A stretch of 64,000 bases of DNA. Source: Brevundimonas vesicularis (GTDB lineage Bacteria > Pseudomonadota > Alphaproteobacteria > Caulobacterales > Caulobacteraceae). Made by a program: the position numbers and the translations under genes. This document shows, piece after piece, positions 53,078-61,717 of this stretch. Under the pieces are notes generated by a model. It was not told where the DNA came from. It saw nothing but the letters and a program-made list of their open reading frames with translations, and did not search any database. Location of the stretch: assembly GCF_014204545.1 (NCBI RefSeq), contig NZ_JACHLJ010000002.1, forward strand, positions 558,001 through 622,000, written 5' to 3'. The stretch's first letter is position 1. Each line of letters opens with the position of its first letter.

Positions 53078-53131
53078 TTTCAGACGGTCGGCGACAAAAA
53101 CACCGTCTAATTCGTCTAATTGGTCTGAAAT
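53078..53131 (-). promoter_or_regulatory. Composite repeat element upstream of ftsY
   Basis: On the plus strand GTCTAATTC, GTCTAATTG and GTCTGAAAT follow directly (53105-53131); TTTCAGAC lies 19 bases to the left (53078-53085). Read on the ftsY strand this is the folE element at 6142-6194 with one changed base in the 9-base units. It lies about 63-116 bases before ftsY. Confidence 0.55.
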
Positions 53132-53275
53132 CGGGACCTCCCTGTCAGCGTGAGTTTGAAGACGAGGAGTATAGACCCGCGCAAAATCGACGACGGCGGA
53201 CGGCCGCTAGAAATCGGCAAGCCGTTGAAAGCGCGAGGTTTCGAGCCTGCGGTTAGGACGGCTGTCGTCATTTCT

Positions 53276-53443
53276 CTTTCGTCATCCTCCAGCAAGCCGC
53301 TGACGGCGCAGACCGTGGGACCCAGCAGCGCCGAAGGCGATGCGTCGGCTGGGCGAATGTTTGAAGCCTGGCGTGCGCGACAGGTTCGCGCTCACGCGCG
53401 CCGCTGGGTCCCCCGGTCGCTGCGCGTCGGAGGATGACGAAAG
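53276..53443. repeat. Fold-back element with 15-bp perfect terminal inverted repeats
   Basis: Ends are CTTTCGTCATCCTCC (53276-53290) and GGAGGATGACGAAAG (53429-53443), perfectly inverted. A second perfect pair lies inside: GGGACCCAGC (53317-53326) and GCTGGGTCCC (53403-53412). There is no open frame of note within. Confidence 0.8.
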
Positions 53444-53534
53444 AGTACAGGCGTGAAGACGTTTCCGTCCCTTCATCATTCGCGCCTATATGAAGGCCGA
53501 CGACCGGCGCGGGCCGGGTGATGCGGACGATCCG

Positions 53535-55574
53535 ATGGCTGAAGCTCTGTTCCATTCTCCCAAGACCCACGGCTTCGTGCGCGTGGCGGCGGCGACGCCG
53601 GTCAGCCACGTGGGCGACCCCAGGGCGAACGGCCAAGAGCATGTCGCGCTGATCCGTCAGGCGGGCGAGCAGGGCGTGGACCTGATGGTCTTTCCCGAGC
53701 TGTCGCTGTCGGCCTATGCGATCGACGATCTGCACATGCAGGCGGCGCTGCTGGACGAGGTCGAGCGACAGATCGCCGTGGCAGCCGAGGCGACGGCCGA
53801 GGCGGGCGTCGTGGCGGTGGTCGGGGCGCCGATCCGCAACGGCGACGCCCTGTATAACTGCGCCGTGGTGATCGGAGCGGGCGAGGTTCTGGGGGTCGTG
53901 CCCAAGACCTATCTGCCCAACTATCGCGAATACTATGAGAAACGCTGGTTCGCGCCGGCGACGGCGCGCGCCGAGGACGTGATCCGGCTGAACGGCGAGA
54001 CGGTGGACTTCGCGCCGGGTCTGTTGTTCGAGGCCGTCAATCGGCCGGGCTTCGTCTTCTCCGTCGAGATCTGCGAGGACTATTGGGCGCCGCTGCCGCC
54101 TTCTACGCGGGCCGCGCTGGCGGGCGCGCGGATCGTGCTGAACCTGTCGGCGTCCAACATCGTCATCGGCAAGGCGGACGAACGGGCGATGCTGAGCGCC
54201 AGCCATTCGGCGCGAACGCTGTCAGCCTATGTCTTCGCCGCCTCGGGCTGGGGCGAGAGCACCACCGACTTGGCCTGGGACGGGCAGGCGACGATCCACG
54301 AACTGGGGTCCAAGCTGGCCGAGGGCGCGCGGTTCGCCTTGGACAGCCACCTGACGATCGCAGACGTGGACGTGGACCGGATCGGGCTGGACCGGTTGCG
54401 CAACGGCACCTTCGCGGAATGTGCGAGAAACGAAGGCGAGCCGGCGACGGTCGTGCCCTTCATGGCGCGCGAGGATCATGAGGCCAGCGAGCTGATCCGA
54501 CCGCTGGACCGGTTCCCCTTCGTGCCGGACGACGCCGGGCGGCTGGATCAGGACTGCTATGAGGCGTTCAATATCCAGGTGCAGGGGCTGATGCGCCGGA
54601 TGACGGCGACGGGGGCCAAGTCGCTGGTGATCGGCGTGTCCGGCGGGCTGGATTCGACCCAGGCCCTGCTGGTCGCATGCCGCGCCTTCGACCGGCTGGA
54701 TCTGCCGCGGACCAATATCCTGGGCTTCACAATGCCGGGGTTCGCGACCTCGGACGGGACCAAGTCCAACGCCTGGGCGCTGATGACCGCGCTGGGCGTC
54801 ACGGGCGCCGAGATCGACATCCGCCCCGCCGCCGAACAGATGTTCAAGGACATCGGCCACCCCTATGCCGAGGGTCAGCCGGTGCATGACATCACCTTCG
54901 AGAACGTGCAGGCGGGGCTGAGGACCGATTATCTGTTCCGGCTGGCGAACCAGCACAGGGCCTTCGTGTTGGGGACCGGGGACCTGTCGGAACTGGCGCT
55001 GGGTTGGGCCACATACGGCGTCGGCGACCATATGAGCCATTACAACGTCAACGGCGGGGTGGCGAAGACGTTGATCCGGCACCTGATCCGCTGGGTGGCG
55101 GCGGGCGACCTGATCGGCGCGGGCGCGCGCGACACGCTGCACGCTATTCTGGATACCGAGATTTCGCCCGAGCTGGTGCCGGCAAAGGACGGGGTGATCC
55201 AGTCGACGGAAAGGACCGTCGGCCCCTATGCGTTGAACGATTTCTTCCTGTTCTACATCAGTCGGTTCGGGATGACGCCGTCCAAGGTCGCCTTCCTGGC
55301 GCATCAGGCCTGGGGCGATGCGGGCGCAGGGCATTGGCCAGCGAATACGCCGGACGACGAGAAGGTCGAATACGACCTGGCGACGATCAAGGTCTGGCTT
55401 AGGAAGTTCCTGATCCGCTTCTTCCAGACCGCCCAGTTCAAGCGCTCGGCCCTGCCGAACGGGCCCAAGGTGGTCACCGGCGGATCGCTGTCGCCGCGCG
55501 GCGACTGGCGCGCGCCATCGGACGGCGATGCGCGGGTGTGGCTGGATGAACTGGACGCGAACGTGCCGGACTGA
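53535..55574 (+). CDS. nadE: Glutamine-dependent NAD+ synthetase
   Basis: The enzyme amidates deamido-NAD with ammonia released from glutamine. The 679-residue protein has an N-terminal CN-hydrolase glutaminase domain with E (FPELSLSAY), K ([17 protein letters not shown]) and C (VEICEDYW), and a C-terminal synthetase domain with the P-loop [10 protein letters not shown]. The ATG at 53535 gives the family start [18 protein letters not shown]; an in-frame ATG at 53490 adds 15 unrelated residues. A fold-back repeat lies before it and an inverted-repeat element after it. Confidence 0.94.
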   Translation: MAEALFHSPKTHGFVRVAAATPVSHVGDPRANGQEHVALIRQAGEQGVDLMVFPELSLSAYAIDDLHMQAALLDEVERQIAVAAEATAEAGVVAVVGAPIRNGDALYNCAVVIGAGEVLGVVPKTYLPNYREYYEKRWFAPATARAEDVIRLNGETVDFAPGLLFEAVNRPGFVFSVEICEDYWAPLPPSTRAALAGARIVLNLSASNIVIGKADERAMLSASHSARTLSAYVFAASGWGESTTDLAWDGQATIHELGSKLAEGARFALDSHLTIADVDVDRIGLDRLRNGTFAECARNEGEPATVVPFMAREDHEASELIRPLDRFPFVPDDAGRLDQDCYEAFNIQVQGLMRRMTATGAKSLVIGVSGGLDSTQALLVACRAFDRLDLPRTNILGFTMPGFATSDGTKSNAWALMTALGVTGAEIDIRPAAEQMFKDIGHPYAEGQPVHDITFENVQAGLRTDYLFRLANQHRAFVLGTGDLSELALGWATYGVGDHMSHYNVNGGVAKTLIRHLIRWVAAGDLIGAGARDTLHAILDTEISPELVPAKDGVIQSTERTVGPYALNDFFLFYISRFGMTPSKVAFLAHQAWGDAGAGHWPANTPDDEKVEYDLATIKVWLRKFLIRFFQTAQFKRSALPNGPKVVTGGSLSPRGDWRAPSDGDARVWLDELDANVPD

Positions 55575-55577
55575 ACC

Positions 55578-55704
55578 GTCTCCTCCCCGCTTTGCGGGGA
55601 AGTGGCTCGAAGCGTAGCGGAGAGACGGAGGGGCTCTTGGCTGTGTGGGTAGAAGCCCCCTCCACCACTTCGTGGTCCCCCTCCCCATTGCATGGGGAGG
55701 AGAC
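55578..55704. repeat. Inverted-repeat element, GTCTCCTCCCC type
   Basis: Ends are GTCTCCTCCCC (55578-55588) and GGGGAGGAGAC (55694-55704), perfectly inverted. Inner stretches GGAGGGGCT and AGCCCCCTCC also pair. It begins 4 bases after the nadE stop and ends 20 bases before the next start codon. Confidence 0.8.
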
Positions 55705-55724
55705 GCGGCACTAGAAGCTTGGCC

Positions 55725-55949
55725 ATGACCGACGACGTGACCAAAGATTCCAACGGCAACATCCTGGCTGACGGCGACAGCGTGACCCTGACCAAGGATC
55801 TGAAGGTCAAGGGATCGGGCGGGGTGACGCTGAAGCGCGGGACGTTGGTCAAGAACATCCGGCTGACCGGCGATACGGACGAGATCGAGGCCAATGTGGA
55901 GAAGGTGCGCGGCCTGGTCCTGCGCACCGAGTTCGTGAAGAAGGCCTGA
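55725..55949 (+). CDS. PhnA/YjdM C-terminal-domain protein
   Basis: The 74-residue protein matches the C-terminal domain of PhnA/YjdM (VTKDSNGNILADGDSVTLTKDLKVKGSGGVTLKRGTLVKNIRLTGDTDEIEANVEKVRGLVLRTEFVKKA) without its N-terminal zinc ribbon. Despite the name, this family has no shown role in phosphonate use. It starts at ATG 55725 and sits 41 bases before the CobW-like gene on the same strand. Confidence 0.87.
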   Translation: MTDDVTKDSNGNILADGDSVTLTKDLKVKGSGGVTLKRGTLVKNIRLTGDTDEIEANVEKVRGLVLRTEFVKKA

Positions 55950-55990
55950 CCCTCTTCCCTTCGCGCGATACAGCCGCCATCTAGCGGCCT

Positions 55991-57112
55991 ATGACCGACA
56001 CCCTCGCCGCCCCCGCCTCGACCGCCGCGACCAATGGCAAGATCCCCGTCACCGTCCTGACCGGCTATCTCGGGGCGGGCAAGACGACGTTGCTGAACCG
56101 GATCCTGACCGAGGATCACGGCAAGCGCTATGCCGTCATCGTCAACGAGTTCGGCGAGATCGGCATCGACAACGACCTGGTGGTCGGCGCCGACGAGGAC
56201 GTGTTCGAGATGAACAACGGCTGCGTCTGCTGCACGGTGCGGGGCGACCTGATCCGCGTGGTCGCCGGCCTGATGAAGCGCCAGCGTCCCGGCAAGCCCG
56301 CCTTCGACGCCATCATCGTGGAGACGACGGGCCTGGCCGACCCCGGTCCGGTGGCCCAGACCTTCTTCGTGGACGAGGACGTCAAGGCCAAGACCCAGCT
56401 GGACAGCGTCACGACCCTGGTCGACGCCAAACACGTGATGGCGCGCCTGGACGACTCCAAGGAGGCGCGCGAGCAGGTGGCCTTCGCCGACCGGATCATC
56501 CTGAACAAGGTCGATCTGGCGACGGCCGACGAACTGGACGCGGTCGAGGCGCGTCTACGGGCGCTGAACCCGTTGGCGCCCATCGTGCGGGCCGAGCGGT
56601 CGAACGTGCCGCTGGATCAGGTGCTGGGCCTGGGGGCCTTCGATCTGGAACGCATTCTCGAGGTCAAGCCGGACTTCGTGAACCCGCCGCACGGCGCAGA
56701 CGGCCATGTTCATGATGAGCACTGCGGCCACGATCATCACGATCACGGGCATGATCACCATCACCACGATCATTCGCATGATCACGGCCATGGCGCGCGC
56801 GGTCACGCCCACCAGGACGACATCAAGGGCATCTCCCTGTCGCTGGATCGGCCGCTGGACGGGGCCAAGTTCACCGCCTGGCTGGACCGGTTGCTGGGCG
56901 AGCAGGGTCAGAACATCCTGCGCGCCAAAGGCATCATCGACGTGAAGGGCGAGAACCGCCGCCTGGTCTTCCAGGCCGTGCATATGATCCTTGAGGGCGA
57001 CCTGCAACGCGAATGGGGCGCCGCCGAACGCCGCAGGAGCCGCGCGGTGTTCATCGGCCGCGATCTGGACGAGGCCGCGCTGAAGGCCGGCTTCGAGGCC
57101 TGCGCCGCCTAG
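55991..57112 (+). CDS. CobW/COG0523-family metal-chaperone GTPase
   Basis: The 373-residue protein has Walker [16 protein letters not shown], the metal-binding CVCC in [18 protein letters not shown] for guanine binding, a histidine-rich loop (about 237-275, more than 15 His) and a C-terminal CobW domain. COG0523 proteins deliver zinc, cobalt or other metals. I see neither a Zur-type operator nor cobalamin genes, so the metal is open. The next feature downstream is the DUF559-bearing repeat element. Confidence 0.92.
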   Translation: MTDTLAAPASTAATNGKIPVTVLTGYLGAGKTTLLNRILTEDHGKRYAVIVNEFGEIGIDNDLVVGADEDVFEMNNGCVCCTVRGDLIRVVAGLMKRQRPGKPAFDAIIVETTGLADPGPVAQTFFVDEDVKAKTQLDSVTTLVDAKHVMARLDDSKEAREQVAFADRIILNKVDLATADELDAVEARLRALNPLAPIVRAERSNVPLDQVLGLGAFDLERILEVKPDFVNPPHGADGHVHDEHCGHDHHDHGHDHHHHDHSHDHGHGARGHAHQDDIKGISLSLDRPLDGAKFTAWLDRLLGEQGQNILRAKGIIDVKGENRRLVFQAVHMILEGDLQREWGAAERRRSRAVFIGRDLDEAALKAGFEACAA

Positions 57113-57123
57113 CCACCCTTGAT

Positions 57124-57590
57124 CCTTCTCCCCTTGGGGGAGAAGGTGGCCCGCAGCGCGGGTCGATGAGGGGGCTGCCGGATACAAATGTGGCAATCGC
57201 CGCCAAGAACCCGGCAGTCACGCCGTCTTCGCGCCGACATGACAGGCGCGGAAGCGATCCTATGGTCGATGCTGCGGAACCGGCAGCTGGATGGCCTGAA
57301 GTTCAGGCGGCAGGCGCCAGTCGCTGGGGCCATCGCCGATTTCGCCTGTCATGAGATCAGACTGATCATAGAGCTGGACGGCGGCGTGCACGATCTGCAC
57401 GAGGCGCGGGACGCCGTACGAGACGAGCGGCTTCGCGTCGCGGGCTATACGGTCATGCGATTCAGGAACGCCGACTTCTCGAAAAATCCGGCGGTTGTGC
57501 TGGACGCGATACGGCGACATGCGAGCATGCGGACACAGCCCCCTCATCCGACCGGCTCCGCCGGCCACCTTCTCCCCCGAGGGGAGAAGG
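57124..57590. mobile_element. Putative small mobile element with DUF559 nuclease gene
   Basis: Terminal inverted repeats CCTTCTCCCC (57124-57133) and GGGGAGAAGG (57581-57590) enclose one gene. The outer approximately 50 bases on each side match the gene-free element at 39609-39754. No target duplication is evident. Calling it mobile is an inference from the shared ends and differing interiors. Confidence 0.5.
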
Positions 57591-57604
57591 AAACCGACGA
57601 GTAA
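57188..57604 (+). CDS. DUF559 endonuclease-like protein
   Basis: The 138-residue protein has the DUF559 pattern (related to Vsr/very-short-patch and restriction-like nucleases): RRLRADMTGAEAILWSMLRNRQLDGLKFRRQ, then DFACHEIRLIIELDGGVHD with the likely metal-binding D/E residues, and GYTVMRFRNADFSKNPAVVLDAI. The last 20 or so residues (PPHPTGSAGHLLPRGEKETDE) are encoded by the flanking repeat itself. ATG 57188 fits the family start; ATG 57239 is possible. No function of this family has been firmly shown. Confidence 0.82.
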   Translation: MWQSPPRTRQSRRLRADMTGAEAILWSMLRNRQLDGLKFRRQAPVAGAIADFACHEIRLIIELDGGVHDLHEARDAVRDERLRVAGYTVMRFRNADFSKNPAVVLDAIRRHASMRTQPPHPTGSAGHLLPRGEKETDE

Positions 57605-57607
57605 GGC

Positions 57608-58660
57608 TTACTTCTCGAACAGCTTGTTCCAGCGGCGCTTGTCGCGGGCCTTCCAGGCGCCGCGGTGGTAGGCGTCGGAGCCGATCAGGGGGACGACCGT
57701 GGTGGCCTCGGCGAAAACCATCTGTTCGTGGGTGGTCTGGACCTTGCCCCACGAGGCCGCCTCTTTCAGCGTCGAAGACGAGCATGCGCCGTCGCGGACG
57801 TCGGCGACGGTGATCTGAACCGCATAGCGGTGCATCTCGGCCTCGACACCCAGGATTTCGGCGCAGACGACAGTGTCCTGGGCGAAGTTCTTGGGCACGC
57901 CGCCGCCGACCATGAACAGGCCGGTGACGCCGGCGGCGATCTTGATGTCGGTCAGTTCGCGGAAGTCGGCGATGGCGTCCAGCATCAGATAGGGCAGACC
58001 GGCGGCGGCGCGTTCCTTCTGGTGTTTCACTAGACCAAAGCCGGCCGAGCTATCGACGAAGGCCGGGCAGAAGATCGGCACGCCCTCTTCATAGGCGGTC
58101 TGGATCAGCGAGCCGGGCTTTTTCGCATTACCCTCGCTCAGCCACTTGCCCATCTCCCAGATAAATTCGCGGCTGGAATAGCCGCGCGGCTCCAGCCGGT
58201 TGGCGATCTCCAGGATGGTGTGGTCGCAGGCCTGGAGCTCTTCCTCGTCGATATAGGTGTCGTAGATCCGGTCGATGTAGTTGTCTCGCAGGACGTTGTC
58301 GTCCACCTCGCCGGCCGCCTGGTAGTGTTTGAAGCCCAAGGCCTCGAAGAAATCCATGTCGACGATCGAGGCGCCGGTGGCGACCACAGCATCGACCATG
58401 CCGAACTTCACCATGTCGCGGTACACGTGCATGCAGCCGCCGGCCGAGGTCGAACCGGCCAGGATCAGCCAGGGCGAGCAGTCCTTGTCCTCGATGGCCA
58501 TCGAGAAGATGTCGGCGGCGCGGGCGGTGTCGCGCGACGAGAAGGACATTCTGCGCATCGAGTCGATGATCGGGCGCGCGTCGAAGCTGGTGATGTCGAC
58601 GTGCTCGACGACATTCTGCAGCAGTTGGGCCTTGGTGTTCGATTGAACGGGAGCGTTCAT
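57608..58660 (-). CDS. Deoxyhypusine synthase-like enzyme (probable homospermidine-type synthase)
   Basis: The 350-residue protein belongs to the deoxyhypusine synthase family: LAGSTSAGGCMHVYRDMV, GASIVDMDFFEALG, FVDSSAGFG, and EAASWGKVQ with the lysine that forms the enzyme-imine intermediate. Bacteria lack eIF5A, and family members there make homospermidine or related polyamines from spermidine/putrescine or guanidino analogues. The type III ornithine decarboxylase gene lies upstream on the same strand with 211 bases between. ATG 58660 is the family start. Confidence 0.87.
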   Translation of the reverse strand: MNAPVQSNTKAQLLQNVVEHVDITSFDARPIIDSMRRMSFSSRDTARAADIFSMAIEDKDCSPWLILAGSTSAGGCMHVYRDMVKFGMVDAVVATGASIVDMDFFEALGFKHYQAAGEVDDNVLRDNYIDRIYDTYIDEEELQACDHTILEIANRLEPRGYSSREFIWEMGKWLSEGNAKKPGSLIQTAYEEGVPIFCPAFVDSSAGFGLVKHQKERAAAGLPYLMLDAIADFRELTDIKIAAGVTGLFMVGGGVPKNFAQDTVVCAEILGVEAEMHRYAVQITVADVRDGACSSSTLKEAASWGKVQTTHEQMVFAEATTVVPLIGSDAYHRGAWKARDKRRWNKLFEK

Positions 58661-58753
58661 TTCGGCGGTTTCCCTGTGATTTGAGCGCCCGTCGAACAAG
58701 CAGACGTGCCGGGACGGAGCGACCGACAGGACCGATAGACGCCCAACCTTCAG

Positions 58754-58854
58754 CCGTCACCCTCGCACTTGATCCGAGGGTCGGACGTTCCGCCGCGCTC
58801 CTCGCGAGGAAGACGCAGAGCGGCCGATCCCCGGATGGAGCCCGAGGATGACGG
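58754..58854. repeat. Fold-back element, CCGTCAYCCTCG type
   Basis: CCGTCACCCTCG (58754-58765) and CGAGGATGACGG (58843-58854) are inverted repeats with one mismatch. The ends resemble those of the element at 53276-53443 (shared TCATCCTC core). It fills most of the gap between the two polyamine genes. Confidence 0.7.
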
Positions 58855-58871
58855 ATGTCAGATGGAGCGTC

Positions 58872-60152
58872 CTACTTCCGGCGCGACTTGCGCTGACCGG
58901 CCTTACCCTTGGGCCGTGACAGGCGCACGACCTTGCGGGCGTTCTCTTCCGCCGTGGTGCGCACGGTGGGGATGGAACGTGGAGCCAGACCGTACAGCGA
59001 GGCCATCGGGGCGTCCTCGACCGCGGCGATGTCATGTTCGCCATAGCCGTTGAAGCCCGTCGACATGGCCACGCCATAAGCGCCCAGCATGCCGATCTCG
59101 ATGAAGTCGCCTTCGCGCACATCGGCCGGCAGCCAGAAGGGGCCTGGCATATGGTCGATGGAATCGCAGGTCGGGCCGTAGAACTGGAAGGCCTTCAGCT
59201 CGCCCGCGCTTTCGCCCCCATTTACGCTTTCTGGCCGCACCAGCTTGGTCGGGAAGGGCCAGCGCGAGTGGGTCGCGTCGAACAGCGAGCCGTAGGAGCC
59301 GTCGTTCAGATACAGGGCGTCGCCCTTGCGCAGGTCGACGCGGGCCAGGATCGACGAGGATTCGGCGACCAGCGCCCGGCCGGGCTCGCACCACAGCTCG
59401 GTCGTTTCCGACACCGGCATCTCGTTGAAGCCGCGATGGATGGCGTCGGCGTATTCGCTCATGTCCGGCGGGACCATGCCCGGATAGACGGACGGGAAGC
59501 CGCCGCCGACATCGACGATATCGACGATCACGCCCGCACGGCTGATCGACCGGCCGACCTGGGCCATGGCGGCCTGATAGGCGGTCGGGCGCATGCACTG
59601 GCTGCCGACGTGGAAGGAGACGCCCATCAGGCCGTCCTTGACCGCCTGGCGCGTCGCCATCAGCAGGGCCGGCGCCTGATCCGACGAGACGCCGAACTTG
59701 CCCGACAGCGTATAGGCGGCGCCGTCGGCCGAGACGGCCATCCGCACGATCAGGTTCAGGTCGTCCGCGCCGCCGGTGGCGTCGAGGATCTTGTTCAGCT
59801 CGTCGATGCAGTCGAGCGAGAAGGTGCGCACGCCGTGATCGAAATAGGCCTTGGTGATTGCAGAGCGGCTCTTGACCGGGTGCATGAAGGCCAGGCGCAC
59901 GTCATGGCTGACCGAGCGGACCAGCTCGATCTCGGCGATGGACGCCACGTCGAAGCCGCGAACGCCGGCCTCGATCAGGGTCTCCACGACCCAACGCGAA
60001 GGGTTGGCCTTCACAGCGTAGAAGACGTCGGCCTTTAGATTATCCTGGAACCAGCGCGCCGCTACGGAAACCGAACGCGGCCGCACGAGGGCGACGGGAC
60101 GTTCAGGGGACCGCTCACGGACCAGGTCCAGGGGAAGCTGATACGTGCGCAA
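58872..60152 (-). CDS. Type III PLP-dependent ornithine/lysine decarboxylase
   Basis: The 426-residue protein has the alanine-racemase-fold decarboxylase pattern: K48 (VFYAVKANP) for PLP, HVGSQC, GGGFPSVYPG, CEPGRALVAES, and the active-site cysteine in YGPTCDSIDHM. It should make putrescine from ornithine; lysine or diaminopimelate are less likely because the stretch matches the bacterial ODC group. TTG 60152 is the start: AGGGGG lies about 12 bases upstream and the family N-terminus begins there. The C-terminus has a basic tail (SRPKGKAGQRKSRRK). The DHS-like gene follows. Confidence 0.9.
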   Translation of the reverse strand: MRTYQLPLDLVRERSPERPVALVRPRSVSVAARWFQDNLKADVFYAVKANPSRWVVETLIEAGVRGFDVASIAEIELVRSVSHDVRLAFMHPVKSRSAITKAYFDHGVRTFSLDCIDELNKILDATGGADDLNLIVRMAVSADGAAYTLSGKFGVSSDQAPALLMATRQAVKDGLMGVSFHVGSQCMRPTAYQAAMAQVGRSISRAGVIVDIVDVGGGFPSVYPGMVPPDMSEYADAIHRGFNEMPVSETTELWCEPGRALVAESSSILARVDLRKGDALYLNDGSYGSLFDATHSRWPFPTKLVRPESVNGGESAGELKAFQFYGPTCDSIDHMPGPFWLPADVREGDFIEIGMLGAYGVAMSTGFNGYGEHDIAAVEDAPMASLYGLAPRSIPTVRTTAEENARKVVRLSRPKGKAGQRKSRRK

Positions 60153-60300
60153 TTCACGTAACCCCCTGCTAATTGTTAAACCCAGACCGGCGTTAGCGGC
60201 GCAGACAGGACCTACGGGGTCCGCCGGAGAGCGCGATATGGGGACGCGCGACTGTCATGTAAAGAGGTTTTTTCGTGGCGGGGCGTAGGTTTGACTGTCA
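60153..60300 (-). promoter_or_regulatory. Leader region of the ornithine decarboxylase gene
   Basis: The stretch before the decarboxylase contains a hairpin GGACC-TACGG-GGTCC (60208-60222), a GGCG/CGCC-rich fold around it and an AGGGGG ribosome-binding site. Structured leaders (the speF RNA motif) are known before decarboxylases of this type in alphaproteobacteria; I cannot confirm the full motif by eye. Confidence 0.35.
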
Positions 60301-60381
60301 CAAATCCACTCTGCGCCCTCTACGACACGATCCAGCGGCAACCTTGACCGTTCTGCATCGTTGCGATGGTCGGAGGGTTTG

Positions 60382-61611
60382 ATGAACCGTTGGCTGTTCT
60401 TTTGGCGCAAGATGCGGCGTCAGCTGTGGGTGCGCGCCACGGCCTATGCCGTCGCGGGCGTCGCCGCAGCCTTGCTGGCCGCCGCCCTGGCCCCCTGGGT
60501 GCCGCAGGAGATGGCCGAGCGTCTGGGCGGTGAGTCTGTGGAATCGATCCTGACGATCCTGGCGTCCAGCCTGCTGGGCGTGGCGACCTTTTCGGTCGGC
60601 GCCATGGTCACGGCCTATACGTCGGTGTCGTCGGCGGCCAGTCCGCGCGTCGCGGCCCTGGTCACCAGCGACGACGAGACCCAGAAATCGCTGGCGACCT
60701 TTGTTGGAGCGTTCCTCTACGCCATCGTCGCCGTCACTGCGATCAACGCCCATTATTACGGCCAGAACGGCCGGGCGATCCTGTTCCTGGTCAGCCTCGT
60801 CATGGTGGGTCTGGTGGCGTTTAGGCTCCTGGCCTGGATCAACCGCCTGTCCAGCCTGGCGCGGGTCGGTCACATGATCGATCTGGTCGAGGCCCGGGCG
60901 CGCGAGGCGCTGGAACAGCGGCGCGACAATCCGTTTCTGGGCGGGCGCGTGGGGCATTTGCAGAACGGCGCGGACGTGACGGCGCCGGAAACCGGCTATG
61001 TCCAGAACGTCGATCCCGATCGCCTGCAGGCCATGGCCGAAAAGCGGGATTGCCATGTCGAGGTGGTCGCTGCGCCGGGCGCCTTCGTGCGACGCGGCGA
61101 GGTCCTCGCCCGGGTCAGCCTGCCGGCCTGCGACAAAGAGGCCCAGGACGCCTTCTGCTCCGCCTTCGCGATCGGAGACTCGCGCTCCTATGATCAAGAC
61201 CCGCGCTTTGGCCTGATCGTTCTGGGCGAGATCGCCGCCAAGGCCCTGTCGCCTGGCATCAACGATCCCGGAACGGCCATTCAGGTGGTGTCGACCGGTG
61301 TGAGGCTGATGGACATCTGGGCCCGAGACGGCGGGGAAGACGAAAAGCGGACCCTGCGCGATCGCCTGATGATGCCGGGCGTCTGCGAACACGACCTGCT
61401 CGACGATCTGTTCGGCCCAATCGCCCGCTATGGAGCCGGCGACGTGGCGGTCGCCATCAGACTGCAAAAAGGCCTGAGGGCGCTGGCCTCGACCCCTTGT
61501 CTGGCCGCGCCGGTCCGGACAATGGCTGATCAGGCGCTGGAGCGATCGCGCGCCGCCTTGCCGATTCCGGCGGACTACGCCCGGGTGAAGGGTGCGGCGG
61601 AAGGCTCCTGA
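60382..61611 (+). CDS. DUF2254 membrane protein
   Basis: The 409-residue protein has four membrane helices in its first half (VRATAYAVAGVAAALLAAALAPWV, ILTILASSLLGVATFSVGAMV, TFVGAFLYAIVAVTAINAHYY, ILFLVSLVMVGLVAFRLLAWI) and a soluble C-terminal half with KALSPGINDPGTA, the hallmark of DUF2254. Function is unknown. GGAGGG lies 8 bases before ATG 60382. It is a single gene before phnC. Confidence 0.87.
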   Translation: MNRWLFFWRKMRRQLWVRATAYAVAGVAAALLAAALAPWVPQEMAERLGGESVESILTILASSLLGVATFSVGAMVTAYTSVSSAASPRVAALVTSDDETQKSLATFVGAFLYAIVAVTAINAHYYGQNGRAILFLVSLVMVGLVAFRLLAWINRLSSLARVGHMIDLVEARAREALEQRRDNPFLGGRVGHLQNGADVTAPETGYVQNVDPDRLQAMAEKRDCHVEVVAAPGAFVRRGEVLARVSLPACDKEAQDAFCSAFAIGDSRSYDQDPRFGLIVLGEIAAKALSPGINDPGTAIQVVSTGVRLMDIWARDGGEDEKRTLRDRLMMPGVCEHDLLDDLFGPIARYGAGDVAVAIRLQKGLRALASTPCLAAPVRTMADQALERSRAALPIPADYARVKGAAEGS

Positions 61612-61717
61612 ACGGCTCGGGTCTGGACGAGATTGCGCCCGACGTGCGATTAGGGCTTGCCCGAGCGTGATTTCAGCTTATTGCGGCGCCCCTTCGCCAT
61701 AGCCTCCTAGCGAGTTC

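Larger units (their letters stand above)
53016..53534. other. Non-coding region between divergent ftsY and nadE
   Basis: No supported gene was seen in this 519-base stretch. It contains the composite repeat element near ftsY (53078-53131) and a 168-base fold-back element (53276-53443). If nadE starts at the earlier ATG (53490), its N-terminal codons would fall here. Confidence 0.6.

Noticed and set aside
60163-60180. TTAG-N7-TTACG before the ornithine decarboxylase as a CtrA site
   Set aside because: Two mismatches in the essential TTAAC half, and it overlaps the ribosome-binding site.
60250-60302. Two CTGTCA words as a Pho box for phnCDE or the decarboxylase
   Set aside because: They are 43 bases apart instead of the 11-base period of PhoB half-sites and lie before DUF2254, not phnC.
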